Shown: positions 1 through 7,329 of the stretch, piece after piece
Numbering within the stretch: the first letter of the stretch is position 1
How the letters are laid out: each line of letters starts with the position of its first letter
Source of the DNA: a virus
Length of the DNA: 24,018 bases
IMG/VR virus record: IMGVR_UViG_3300009002_000043
Coordinates: 1-24,018 of that record
Strand: one strand, 5' to 3'
The notes under the pieces: model-generated
What the model saw: the letters and a program-made list of their open reading frames with translations, nothing else
Databases searched by the model: none
Told to the model about the DNA's origin: nothing
Position numbers and translations under genes: made by a program

Positions 1-450
1 AACTGTATAGGTAACTTGATTAGGAGTAAATTGATATCCAGCTAGTGTAGGTTTAACTGGAACCATAAGCGGGCTAAAGATCAAGTCGCCTTTCACAAAG
101 CCCTTGAAGTCTGTTGGCACGGACTGTTCTAGGAAACCAAACATGTGGTAGAAGTCCTGTGCCATCAATTTACGCCAGTCTTCGCCTTGGCCAACTGTTA
201 ACACGTGAGTTCTGATATCTTCGGGTGTATATGATGGTTTGTTTTTGCGCCAACCGTAAATCGTAGCCATGCAAAACTTACCATCGCTATCGCGCCCATA
301 ATACAATGCTGCTTTGCCGTCCCATTTAATACTGATGTCATCTTGGCTAGATGCAAACGAAGCTAGGATATCTGTTGCTTGTGTTGCACCTTCGCTACCG
401 TAAAAGAACACTAAGTCTTCAATGTGATTGAATTCTCTGCCCTTTGTCAT
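1..450 (-). CDS. KxDG ligase-like (nucleotidyltransferase-fold) phage protein, 3' end outside window
   Basis: The frame is open from ATG at 450 to the window edge, giving the first 150 residues. The sequence around residues 41-48 (IKWDGKAA) resembles nucleotidyl-transfer motif I (K-x-D-G) of the DNA/RNA ligase and capping-enzyme superfamily, with K42 as the candidate nucleotide-accepting lysine. Residues 117-126 (FVKGDLIFSP) resemble the G-[ED]-L motif III of the same fold. Phage proteins with a KWDG core are common in marine myoviruses and mostly have no assigned function. The start codon overlaps the stop of the upstream nucleotidyltransferase gene (ATGA), so the two are probably translationally coupled. 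The ligase-fold assignment is inference from two short motifs. The remaining motifs (IV, V) would lie outside the window. Confidence 0.6.
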   Translation of the reverse strand, partial: MTKGREFNHIEDLVFFYGSEGATQATDILASFASSQDDISIKWDGKAALYYGRDSDGKFCMATIYGWRKNKPSYTPEDIRTHVLTVGQGEDWRKLMAQDFYHMFGFLEQSVPTDFKGFVKGDLIFSPLMVPVKPTLAGYQFTPNQVTYTV

Positions 451-1238
451 TTCAAGTATTCCTTAATTTCATCTGGCACACCAAGCTTTTGAATATTCGG
501 GTCAGCTTCCAAATCACGCGCAATTCGACTGACAACTGCTGAGGGTTGATTTTTTAGAATAGAAGCCCAAACAGTTTCAAAGCTATCTAAATTTTGAATA
601 CTATCAAGTTTCAATCGAGCAACAATAATTGCAGGGCTATACCAAGGACCATCAATCACTGTGTTGATAACTTGTTTGGTATAACCCTTTCCATCCTTAC
701 GAGGTTTCGGCTCACGTGTAATGCGAACAAGCCCTCGGTTAGACGAAAACATATATCGTTTTGTCAACGGCGTCATATCGATGGGATCATTAGTTTCATA
801 TCGATCGACATATTGACTAAGTGCACCCAATGTGATGTTTCGGTGAGCGCCTTTGTATTTGCTGACGCCTTCTGCAGGTGCATGATAAAACGTTTTAAGC
901 CATGCAATATTGGGATCAGTCATAAAGTCAACTTGCACATATCCTGTACGAGGTTGATCAGTTTCAACTGTGCTGTCATAGTTTTGGATTTCAACACGCG
1001 CAATAACAACAAGGACAGACTTCTTTGCAAAATCTACAATCTTGCATTTGTTGAGTCGGTCCAGTAGTATCGGGATCTGTTCTTTGTCAAGCTGCACTGC
1101 AACATCAATGTCACCTGATATTGTTCGTTTACCTGTGCTGCCTAGCATGTTGTTGCATAAATCAAATCCTAAGTCTTGCTCCAGTCGTCGCAAGGTAGGT
1201 TCGATTTCACTTATGTGGATTGCTCCTTCGCCTTTCAT
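447..1238 (-). CDS. DNA polymerase beta-type nucleotidyltransferase
   Basis: A 263-aa protein when started at ATG 1238. A GTG nine bases upstream is possible, but the AAGAGG ribosome site is correctly spaced (8 nt) only for the ATG. Residues 33-46 carry the family signature: GS, then SGDIDV. A third acidic residue lies in a VQVDFM strand (D104). D43, D45 and D104 therefore make a complete metal-binding triad of the Pol-beta nucleotidyltransferase superfamily. Such enzymes add nucleotides to RNA, proteins or small molecules, and the substrate here cannot be told. The gene lies in a probable late unit behind an 86-aa gene. Its stop overlaps the start of a ligase-like gene, so the pair could work together, for example on nucleic-acid ends. 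That joint role is inference. Confidence 0.8.
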   Translation of the reverse strand: MKGEGAIHISEIEPTLRRLEQDLGFDLCNNMLGSTGKRTISGDIDVAVQLDKEQIPILLDRLNKCKIVDFAKKSVLVVIARVEIQNYDSTVETDQPRTGYVQVDFMTDPNIAWLKTFYHAPAEGVSKYKGAHRNITLGALSQYVDRYETNDPIDMTPLTKRYMFSSNRGLVRITREPKPRKDGKGYTKQVINTVIDGPWYSPAIIVARLKLDSIQNLDSFETVWASILKNQPSAVVSRIARDLEADPNIQKLGVPDEIKEYLK

Positions 1239-1260
1239 GGCGTACACCTCTTGATAAGGG

Positions 1261-1521
1261 TTAACGTTTGCTGCGGCGGCTTTCGCTTATTTTGCGGATG
1301 CCACGCTGAAACTTTTTCGGGTCTTGAGTACGTATAGCATTTAATAGACGTTTTGTCAAGTCATCTGCTGTCTCTTGATCATAAGATTCGGCAATGAGAT
1401 TGATTAAATTTTGTGTGCCTGCAATAATATTGTCAGCTTTGCCTTCGATCATGTGCTCTCGGTCTTTTGCAGTGGCTATTGAATTGATTTCTTCAAGAAT
1501 ACTGCGGGTTCGCTTTTTCAT
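1261..1521 (-). CDS. hypothetical small basic phage protein
   Basis: An 86-aa, mostly helical, charged protein ending in a basic tail (SRRSKR). I do not recognise a named family. The pattern of a helix-rich middle (NLINLIAESYDQETADDLTKRLL) followed by a DPKKFQRGI segment looks like a conserved small marine-phage protein. It is the first gene of a unit controlled by a NATAAATA-type late promoter at 1547-1554, with an AAGGA ribosome site upstream of ATG 1521. It is followed after 22 nt by the nucleotidyltransferase. Late expression suggests a morphogenesis, virion or DNA-end-processing role, but nothing in the protein shows which. Confidence 0.7.
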   Translation of the reverse strand: MKKRTRSILEEINSIATAKDREHMIEGKADNIIAGTQNLINLIAESYDQETADDLTKRLLNAIRTQDPKKFQRGIRKISESRRSKR

Positions 1522-1546
1522 AACAGATGAGTCCTTATATTATGCT

Positions 1547-1554
1547 TATTTATC
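1547..1554 (-). promoter_or_regulatory. T4-type late promoter (GATAAATA)
   Basis: Reads GATAAATA on the minus strand and matches the NATAAATA/TATAAATA late promoter of T4-like phages. Using T4 spacing, the predicted +1 is near 1541, giving a 20-nt leader with AAGGA before ATG 1521. It lies in the gap directly after the helicase stop codon, so it separates a late unit from the early replication genes. Confidence 0.6.
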
Positions 1555-1555
1555 G

Positions 1556-2944
1556 TTATTCAGTACGACGCAGGATATTCTTAAGTTTATCTGCGTTATT
1601 GATGACTGCTTCTGCTTGGTTTGGTTTGTGACTGCTAGCCGACTGTGTAGCTGTACCGCCTTCTTGTAATTTTTTGTACAATCCGGATGTAGTCACTGTT
1701 TCTGAATCCTCTGCGTCTTCATCTAAGTCACTAATGCGCAAACTGTCAAGATTGAAATCTAAGTCAATCTTTTGACCGACGCCGCTACTAGAACGTGTTT
1801 TCATAAACTGAATTTGAATACGGCCTCGTTCCTTCATTGCACGACTTGTAAAGATACCAATCACGTTGTCTGCTGTTTGAATTTTACTCAAACCACCTGC
1901 AATGTGACTGTGGTCGAACTCAATCTCATCAACTGCGCCTCTGTTCAACTGTGACGCGGTTGCAAACAAGTAATTGCCTTCCATTGCAAAGTTGCGCAAT
2001 TCTTCACTTACATGCTTGTCCTTTTGCGAAATGTTATCGCTTGAGATTTTAACCTTTGCTGGGTTCATCAAGTCAAGGTAGTCCAACAGCACACAATCAA
2101 CTGTTAGTTTGTGCTGAATTTGATATTCTTTAATGTATGCTTTAAGATCGTTTACGTTGATACCGTTAGGTAACTGCACGATTTGCAGTTTGCCAAACTT
2201 TTTGCCCTTTAACGCAATCTTTAACGCAACATCATCTTTGTTCTTAAATAAATCCTTGGTTGTGTATCCTGTTAACATGCTGTCTAGTCGCATACCACAA
2301 AGGTCTTCTGAAAGTTCCAAAGACACATACAATACGTTGTATCCTTTTTCTGCCCAATTCAACGCAAGGTTTTGTAAGAACAAACTCTTACCTGCGCCTG
2401 AGCCACCAGCAAAGATGTTGAGTTCACCTCTGTTAAATCCACCGTAAAGTGGATAGTCCATGGTTGTCCAACCAGTGCTTGTGCCGCCCTTGTCTGCTGC
2501 AATGCGTTCTAGTCGTGCTAATGGATTCTCCCAATAGTCTGTGCCCAGCTCTTTAGCCAAGCCAATTGCAACAGCGTCTTTAATCAACTGTTCAACTGCA
2601 CCGTATTCCTGCTTTTCAAGTTTGTCTGTGCTCGCAAGAATTGCGCGTTCAAGTGCCTTGTGTCGGCAGAATCTCTCAAAGTCATCAATAAACCATTTGC
2701 GGTGGTCTTCACTGCTTTGGCCTAGAGCTTGTAACTCTGTTCCAGTCTTTGCTTTAATTTGATTGAGTTCAGGTATACGTCCATATTCTTCTACGTAGTC
2801 ACGCAAAAACTTCACAGTTGGTTTTAGTGTGCGGTCAAAAAATTCCTCGTCGAGAATTGAGTTGCAACGTACAAACAACTCGTGGTCGCTTACTAAAAAC
2901 TCAACATATAGTTTTTGTAATTCAATCGTGTATTCTTCTGCCAT
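1556..2944 (-). CDS. 41: replicative DNA helicase (T4 gp41 / DnaB family)
   Basis: A 462-aa hexameric 5'-3' helicase that unwinds the fork and works with the primase encoded just upstream. Residues 1-130 form the helical N-terminal domain. The RecA-like motor follows with Walker A GGSGAGKS (about 180-187), the Walker B strand VDCVLLDYLDL (282-292) and an SQLNR segment near 331, as in DnaB-family helicases. The length matches T4 gp41 (475 aa). ATG 2944 is preceded by AAGGAT and begins 3 nt after the stop of the 89-aa gene. The order primase, small gene, helicase mirrors the functional gp61-gp41 pairing of T4. The C-terminal 60 residues are low-complexity and polar, which is usual for this family. 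Confidence 0.95.
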   Translation of the reverse strand: MAEEYTIELQKLYVEFLVSDHELFVRCNSILDEEFFDRTLKPTVKFLRDYVEEYGRIPELNQIKAKTGTELQALGQSSEDHRKWFIDDFERFCRHKALERAILASTDKLEKQEYGAVEQLIKDAVAIGLAKELGTDYWENPLARLERIAADKGGTSTGWTTMDYPLYGGFNRGELNIFAGGSGAGKSLFLQNLALNWAEKGYNVLYVSLELSEDLCGMRLDSMLTGYTTKDLFKNKDDVALKIALKGKKFGKLQIVQLPNGINVNDLKAYIKEYQIQHKLTVDCVLLDYLDLMNPAKVKISSDNISQKDKHVSEELRNFAMEGNYLFATASQLNRGAVDEIEFDHSHIAGGLSKIQTADNVIGIFTSRAMKERGRIQIQFMKTRSSSGVGQKIDLDFNLDSLRISDLDEDAEDSETVTTSGLYKKLQEGGTATQSASSHKPNQAEAVINNADKLKNILRRTE

Positions 2945-2947
2945 TCG

Positions 2948-3217
2948 TTATCCTTTAAGGTACGTATAACCCTCGAGGTCAATACGTGTCGGCTCGTCTA
3001 GCAATGTACTTAGTCGCATAATGATGTCATCATCTGGTGTCAGATACAACTTTTTGATGACCGATACGCTTCGGTAGCTGGCAATATATGCGATGTGGAA
3101 ACATGGCTGTTGGTAAATCAATGTGCCATAGTATGACCATCGTGGTGCGTTAACATAGGTTGGTAAGATATCACGCGCTGTTATTTTCTCTAGCTGGCGT
3201 GGCATCAGTTCGTCCAT
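2948..3217 (-). CDS. hypothetical protein between primase and helicase
   Basis: An 89-aa protein with no family I recognise. It has a beta-rich centre with aromatic residues (WSYYGTLIYQQ, FHIAYIASYRS) and an acidic helical end. It starts 10 nt after the primase stop and ends 3 nt before the helicase start, so it is certainly co-transcribed with both. ATG 3217 lacks a clear ribosome site, and an in-frame ATG lies four codons further on. Its position suggests a primosome accessory role, but that is inference from context only. Confidence 0.65.
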   Translation of the reverse strand: MDELMPRQLEKITARDILPTYVNAPRWSYYGTLIYQQPCFHIAYIASYRSVSVIKKLYLTPDDDIIMRLSTLLDEPTRIDLEGYTYLKG

Positions 3218-3227
3218 CTGTCAAGGT

Positions 3228-4241
3228 TCATTTCAGATACTTTCGCGCTAACACCCTAATCTTTGTAGGGTTAGAGATAGCTGCGTCAATTACTGACTTT
3301 AACACAAATGATCTGCCATATTCTTCTGCTGCGCTTGCTGCATCCTTGTGCGTGTCCATCCATTCAGGAAACGAAACTGACCAATCATTTTTAATGGCCG
3401 GTTCAATTAATTCACTTCCCGGCTTGTCTGCGTCTGGCAGTAATATTGTTTTCTTTTTGAGCTCGTTAATCAAACTGGCTTGACCTTCGCTCACACTGTT
3501 GCTGCCAAGGGCCATGCCGTCTAACACAATTGCATCAAAGTCGCCTTCAGTTACAATTGCTAGCTTTCTACTTCTGCTTTGTCTATCCAAGTTGAACACA
3601 AAGTTAGGTGGCGTACTTCTCAAGTATTTAGGTGTCAAGTCGTTTGGTGGTGTGCCAATATAACGAGCAGTATGTCCAACAATGTTGCCCTTGTAACGAA
3701 ACGGCAATATGATGCGCTTCTTAAATTTGAAGTCACTTGCCGTGTAAGCCCAGTCAGTCCAATGCAGCAATTGTCGTTGCTGCAACATCTCTATGCCCTT
3801 CACAAAATTTGGATGTATTGTGTCAGAATCTTGATGCAGTAACAGCGTCGATCCTGCAGGCAAATCAACTGTTGGCCATTCAGGAACAAACGCAGGTGTT
3901 TCTTCTTGCATAGGGTTTAGAAACCTAGTTGTTTCTTCCTCCCGCAATAACTCCAAACTCATGCGCTGTATCTCTGCTTCTTCTACACCAAAGCCCTTTA
4001 ACAGTAAACGGTTCTTGTCTGTTATCTTTTGTCCAACCTTCCAGCCAGTAGCAAAATGACAGTTAAAGCAATGGTACACCCATTCGTCTTCTCCAAACTG
4101 AAATCCGCCTCTGCGCTTTACATCATTACGAGCTTCGCCGTTGTGTACGCAGACAGGACAGTTGCCAGATAGCCAGCCGCCGCTCTTTAGTGTCCAGCCT
4201 GCTGGAACCCGAGATCTGATAAATTGTACGAAAAAATGCAT
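3228..4241 (-). CDS. 61: DNA primase (T4 gp61-like)
   Basis: A 337-aa DnaG-type primase that makes RNA primers for lagging-strand synthesis. An N-terminal zinc-binding domain is visible with CPVC (C28, C31) and CFNC (C58, C61). The TOPRIM catalytic core has the acidic motif TEGDFDAI (E232) and the second metal motif LPDADKPG (D270, D272). Length and domain order match T4 gp61 (342 aa). The protein is read with the downstream helicase gp41. The start has no Shine-Dalgarno sequence, and a sigma70-like promoter (4249-4277) places +1 at or one base before the ATG, so the mRNA may be leaderless. Confidence 0.93.
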   Translation of the reverse strand: MHFFVQFIRSRVPAGWTLKSGGWLSGNCPVCVHNGEARNDVKRRGGFQFGEDEWVYHCFNCHFATGWKVGQKITDKNRLLLKGFGVEEAEIQRMSLELLREEETTRFLNPMQEETPAFVPEWPTVDLPAGSTLLLHQDSDTIHPNFVKGIEMLQQRQLLHWTDWAYTASDFKFKKRIILPFRYKGNIVGHTARYIGTPPNDLTPKYLRSTPPNFVFNLDRQSRSRKLAIVTEGDFDAIVLDGMALGSNSVSEGQASLINELKKKTILLPDADKPGSELIEPAIKNDWSVSFPEWMDTHKDAASAAEEYGRSFVLKSVIDAAISNPTKIRVLARKYLK

Positions 4242-4248
4242 TTAAAAC

Positions 4249-4277
4249 AGTATACTACATATGTGGTAGTTTGTCTA
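4249..4277 (-). promoter_or_regulatory. sigma70-like early promoter of primase
   Basis: On the minus strand, TAGACA (4277-4272), a 17-nt spacer and TATACT (4254-4249) match the host housekeeping consensus at five of six and five of six positions. The expected +1 is 4242/4241, which is the primase start codon. The spacer contains an 8-bp ACATATGT palindrome that could be an operator. Confidence 0.6.
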
Positions 4278-4316
4278 CCGGTGTCTGCGGCTTGATATTA
4301 GCGTCATACAACGCGA

Positions 4317-4742
4317 TTAGGTATTAACGAAGTCCACTACGTCTAAAACAAATCTAGGACGACTGCGCATGGTTTGCACTGCAACTTCTGTACCAAAATC
4401 ATCAATGTATGTGATAACAAGGTTATAGAATCCCGGTAGCAGCGGTGCAGTTGTTGCTGTGTCAAGTTTGATTTGGCCCGCGCCAATTATTCCTGGAATA
4501 GGATTGACTCCAACTTCTGCAACTTTTGTATTGTTGCGATCATGAATGTGTGCAGTCATTGTTCTGCCTTCTATCCAAAATGCTTTGTTGTTGTGGTCCT
4601 GGAAAGCAAAATACAATGTCACGCTGTAACCTTTGCCTACTTGTATTGGTGTTGGCGTATCCGAAACTACTCGGCTTGTGCCTGCACGCCTATCATTAAT
4701 AGGTGATGCAATTTGCGGTGTGTGATATGCGAAAACTGTCAT
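4317..4742 (-). CDS. hypothetical beta-sandwich-like protein, probably late/virion-associated
   Basis: A 141-aa protein made almost entirely of alternating polar and apolar strands with glycine and proline turns (for example VGKGYSVTLYFAFQD, LLPGFYNLVITYIDD). This suggests an immunoglobulin-like or baseplate-type beta domain. I recognise no specific family. A late promoter GATAAATA (4769-4762) and an AGGAAG ribosome site precede ATG 4742, so late expression and a structural role (fibre, baseplate or head decoration) are plausible but unproven. It is transcribed divergently from the plus-strand gene at 4800. Confidence 0.7.
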   Translation of the reverse strand: MTVFAYHTPQIASPINDRRAGTSRVVSDTPTPIQVGKGYSVTLYFAFQDHNNKAFWIEGRTMTAHIHDRNNTKVAEVGVNPIPGIIGAGQIKLDTATTAPLLPGFYNLVITYIDDFGTEVAVQTMRSRPRFVLDVVDFVNT

Positions 4743-4761
4743 TTGTTCTTCCTGCTATTAT

Positions 4762-4769
4762 TATTTATC
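4762..4769 (-). promoter_or_regulatory. T4-type late promoter (GATAAATA) of the 141-aa gene
   Basis: GATAAATA on the minus strand. The expected +1 is near 4756, leaving a 14-nt leader that holds the AGGAAG ribosome site before ATG 4742. It lies back to back with the plus-strand CATAAATA at 4787. Confidence 0.65.
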
Positions 4770-4786
4770 TCACCAAGACTTCTCGA

Positions 4787-4794
4787 CATAAATA
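4787..4794 (+). promoter_or_regulatory. T4-type late promoter (CATAAATA), leaderless arrangement
   Basis: CATAAATA on the plus strand. Five bases separate it from ATG 4800. In T4 the TATAAATA box spans -13 to -6, so +1 would be exactly the A of the start codon. No Shine-Dalgarno sequence is present between box and start. Confidence 0.55.
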
Positions 4795-4799
4795 AAAGC

Positions 4800-5168
4800 A
4801 TGACAGCAAATAAACTCCTTGAAGAATTTCCATTCTTAACACTTGCCACATATGGTAAGAATGAGTATCTTGGAATTATACAAAACCAAGATGGCAACCT
4901 CATTTCGATGTATGTATACGAAGAGATAAAAACAGCAGAATTGCGTAAAGCATTTCTAGATCATGGAGCAGAATGGTGGTGGGAAACAAACCGAACCATT
5001 CCAATCAACATCATTTTAGGCGAACGTTTTACCATCTACCGCGACAGCCTGCGCACATTCAATATCAAGGACTTTTTAATTGTAACAGGACCAAGTGTAT
5101 GTCTTAAGGACATTATGCAAAAGCGTGTAAAACGAAAGAATGTCCAGCTTATCCGTCGTGTAGACTAG
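4800..5168 (+). CDS. hypothetical protein, one of two plus-strand genes
   Basis: A 122-aa protein of mixed alpha/beta type with a tryptophan-rich centre (EWWWETNR) and a strongly basic end (KRVKRKNVQLIRR). I recognise no family. The reading frame is open further upstream (to 4713), but that part overlaps the divergent gene and would give an implausible cysteine/phenylalanine-rich extension. ATG 4800 is preferred because it sits immediately downstream of a late promoter box. The last 20 bases overlap the convergent 2OG oxygenase gene. The basic tail suggests nucleic-acid contact, which is inference. Confidence 0.75.
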   Translation: MTANKLLEEFPFLTLATYGKNEYLGIIQNQDGNLISMYVYEEIKTAELRKAFLDHGAEWWWETNRTIPINIILGERFTIYRDSLRTFNIKDFLIVTGPSVCLKDIMQKRVKRKNVQLIRRVD

Positions 5169-5826
5169 ATTCGTACGCAACCAATTCGTCAACTATATCA
5201 CCTTCAACATAATTAAGCAACAGTACATATCGCTTAGTGGTCTGATGATTGATCATTTGCGAATGCAGTGTTCTGGCATCCCAAACAGCAATGTCACCAA
5301 ATTCTAAGTGTATTGTTTGTGATTTTTCCTTAAACATCTCATTGTACGTTCCTTTGTAACATTCTTCAATCGGCCATGTCTTTCGGTGGCTGTGTGCCAA
5401 GAATGCAGTGCCACCCATTCCATCATACCATTCATTAAGAGGCACAGACATTTGAATGCCTAATCGTCTATCAGGAGAATGATTCCATGGTGGGTGTCTA
5501 TGTGGTGTGTCAACATGCGGCCTAATAAGACTTGATCCGGGCGCCAATACACTTACATCACTTCCATAAAAATATGCGTCATCAAGCAAAGTGCCTGCAA
5601 TCTCATCCAAACGCTTGCGTATTTGAGTTACATGATAATTTTCAGTTAAGTCTACTCCCCAATAGTTAGACCAATCTACATTGGGTGTCGGCCGATCATA
5701 ATAATTGCCTTTACGGTCGTGTCCGCGTTGAGGAATATCCCACGCAGGGCACATTTCAATAAGACTTAGTAGCTGGACGACAGGTACTTCTTTTTCAATT
5801 TTTGTAAAACCTATATCATGTATCAA
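5149..5826 (-). CDS. 2-oxoglutarate/Fe(II)-dependent dioxygenase (PhyH/aspartyl-hydroxylase-like)
   Basis: A 225-aa double-stranded beta-helix oxygenase. The iron-binding facial triad is visible as H104-x-D106 (IRPHVDTPHR) and H188 (TLHSQ), with R199 as the 2-oxoglutarate-binding arginine. GDIAVWDARTLHS is the typical strand before the distal histidine. Such enzymes hydroxylate proteins, nucleobases or lipids and are common in marine T4-like phages. The substrate cannot be read here. The start is most probably TTG 5826, which overlaps the stop of the upstream mini-DnaE gene as TTGA, and no in-frame ATG occurs for 28 codons. The 3' end overlaps the convergent gene ending at 5168. Confidence 0.85.
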   Translation of the reverse strand: MIHDIGFTKIEKEVPVVQLLSLIEMCPAWDIPQRGHDRKGNYYDRPTPNVDWSNYWGVDLTENYHVTQIRKRLDEIAGTLLDDAYFYGSDVSVLAPGSSLIRPHVDTPHRHPPWNHSPDRRLGIQMSVPLNEWYDGMGGTAFLAHSHRKTWPIEECYKGTYNEMFKEKSQTIHLEFGDIAVWDARTLHSQMINHQTTKRYVLLLNYVEGDIVDELVAYESSLHDG

Positions 5827-6401
5827 TTATATTGCTCCGTTAACAAGTTCATGTGCAGTTTGACTGCCATAGCATATCCCACAGCGTGTGACTTCTTAAA
5901 GAAGTATTCATCGTTGTCGGGCACTAGCCATACTTCATCCATTACTTCATCCCAGCTCTTTCCGACCAAATGTCGTTTTGCTGGGCGGATCATAGCCAGC
6001 ACTGCGGCCAGTTGTGAGATTGTTTTTGGCTTCATTGTTTGGCACAAGCTGTGGTGTCCACGCATGTGGAACAACATATCGCAAAAGTCTTTTTCTTCGA
6101 GCAATTCCCACATCGGTTCACGCTCTAGCAATTGATCCATATGTTGATTGCCTTTCACGTCTTTGTAAATGCTAACGTTGAGTACGTCAATTTTAAAGTA
6201 GCCAATATCTTCTGCTTCTTTGTAATCAAGTGTGCAACGGTTAGTGAAAGGATCAACAGGCACATCGTGAAAGTATACGCCTGTGTTGTGTCCTTTCTTT
6301 TTGCCACTTGAATGGTTGCTTGCTGCAACGTGCTTGAATAGTTTTAGTACCTCGGTTCTGTCGGGTACGTCAATGTCAATATCTGTTACGACTGGCTTCA
6401 T
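5823..6401 (-). CDS. miniature DnaE-like protein (C-family DNA polymerase palm, 192 aa)
   Basis: Several landmarks of bacterial DNA polymerase III alpha occur in the correct order. They are the TDIDIDVPDR motif (D7, D9, D11; DnaE has PDxDxDF with two catalytic aspartates), an HNTGVYF segment (39-45; DnaE HAAGVVI), GYFKIDVL (67-74; DnaE LLKxDFLG, third catalytic aspartate D72), an AMIRP segment (136-140; DnaE LYRPG) and KKSHAVGYA (169-177; DnaE NKSHAAAYA). DnaE is about 1100-1200 aa, and this protein keeps only a condensed palm and parts of the fingers, with no PHP, beta-binding or OB domain. I chose ATG 6401 (TAATG overlap with the upstream stop, GAGGTGG before it) over GTG 6410. The homology is inference from motifs. 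The activity is unknown, and it may be a small polymerase, a non-catalytic regulator or another nucleotidyl transferase. Confidence 0.75.
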   Translation of the reverse strand: MKPVVTDIDIDVPDRTEVLKLFKHVAASNHSSGKKKGHNTGVYFHDVPVDPFTNRCTLDYKEAEDIGYFKIDVLNVSIYKDVKGNQHMDQLLEREPMWELLEEKDFCDMLFHMRGHHSLCQTMKPKTISQLAAVLAMIRPAKRHLVGKSWDEVMDEVWLVPDNDEYFFKKSHAVGYAMAVKLHMNLLTEQYN

Positions 6402-6670
6402 TAGCACCACCTCAATTTAAACAGCACGATTGTAGCTTCATCTTGAAACACAACAACTGGACCATCAAATTTAATATCATAGTCCTTGCTCCATTCTTCC
6501 ATTTCGTTCATTAAACATTCTGTCCAATAAGCTTTGTTTGGAAGTATGTATCCATAACCGTTGTAAACATGACGTCCGAGCGGTAGCATTTTACATGTCC
6601 ATCGTTCGTTTTCAGACATAGTGGCTACTCTTATCATTTCTTCAAATACAACATCCGGATCTCTCTTCAT
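6401..6670 (-). CDS. hypothetical protein upstream of mini-DnaE
   Basis: An 89-aa protein when started at ATG 6670, where ATGA overlaps the stop of the zinc-finger gene. A longer frame is open to 6730 but would overlap that gene by 64 nt. The sequence has an N-terminal helix (DPDVVFEEMIRVAT), a GYGYILPNK turn and two C-terminal strands (GPVVVFQDEATIVLFKLRW). I recognise no family. Tight coupling on both sides (ATGA upstream, TAATG downstream) suggests it is made together with the mini-DnaE protein. Confidence 0.65.
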   Translation of the reverse strand: MKRDPDVVFEEMIRVATMSENERWTCKMLPLGRHVYNGYGYILPNKAYWTECLMNEMEEWSKDYDIKFDGPVVVFQDEATIVLFKLRWC

Positions 6671-7329
6671 GCTAATACTTCTCTTATCCATTGCACAGTT
6701 GACTTGTTTAATCCAATCTTGCGATTCCAATATGCCAAGTCAATAGTGTCTGCAATCTCATTTAACACTTCATCAGGCATCTGTTCAAGTTGTAGTCGTG
6801 CAGGCTGATAGCTCAACAACACCCAAGGAGATATTTTACCCATCTTGACATCGTGCACAATTCTGTTCATGCCTGCACTCTGCCAATACTGAGTCCAATG
6901 GTGTCCTGTGCGTTCACTCCACTCTTGTGCATGTAGCACAAATCGTTCGAGCCCGCGCTCTGCTGTTTCTTTCTTGCTTTGAAATGCAAGGTAGCGATTG
7001 TAAACTGAATCCTTTGCCCAATCATCAATCTTAACAGCGTTGTCAACTAGCCAATGCATATATTGCTCAGGCGCAAAGATACGTGCCTCAAGCACATACA
7101 TTCCAAAACGCACAAACGCTGCATAGTATTGGCTTTTTGCAAAGTCGTCATATGTCTTGGCTTTGCGACTGCCCATTGCACGTCTATACCAATCATCAAA
7201 AAACTTTAGACCAAGTCTAACGTGCTGTTCGTCCTTTTGCAGATATCGTTTTTTATTACGACACATGTGCTTTGCTAAGGTTGACTCGCGTTTGTATTCG
7301 CTGCCACAATATTCACATTTAAACGTCAT
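6667..7329 (-). CDS. zinc-finger-containing conserved phage protein
   Basis: A 220-aa protein with an N-terminal C2H2-like zinc finger (C5, C8, H21, C23; CEYCGSEYKRESTLAKHMC) followed by a basic linker and a long helical domain rich in tryptophan and tyrosine. The finger suggests binding to DNA, RNA or a protein partner. I know no experimentally defined function for this architecture. The start at ATG 7329 overlaps the stop of the gp62-like gene (ATGA), and the stop overlaps the next start (ATGA). It therefore lies in a chain of translationally coupled replication-associated genes. Confidence 0.75.
   Translation of the reverse strand: MTFKCEYCGSEYKRESTLAKHMCRNKKRYLQKDEQHVRLGLKFFDDWYRRAMGSRKAKTYDDFAKSQYYAAFVRFGMYVLEARIFAPEQYMHWLVDNAVKIDDWAKDSVYNRYLAFQSKKETAERGLERFVLHAQEWSERTGHHWTQYWQSAGMNRIVHDVKMGKISPWVLLSYQPARLQLEQMPDEVLNEIADTIDLAYWNRKIGLNKSTVQWIREVLA

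Noticed and set aside
4713-4799. N-terminal extension of the plus-strand gene (29 residues, phenylalanine/leucine-rich, possible signal or membrane segment)
   Set aside because: It overlaps the start of the divergent gene and contains both late promoters. ATG 4800 fits the promoter position better.
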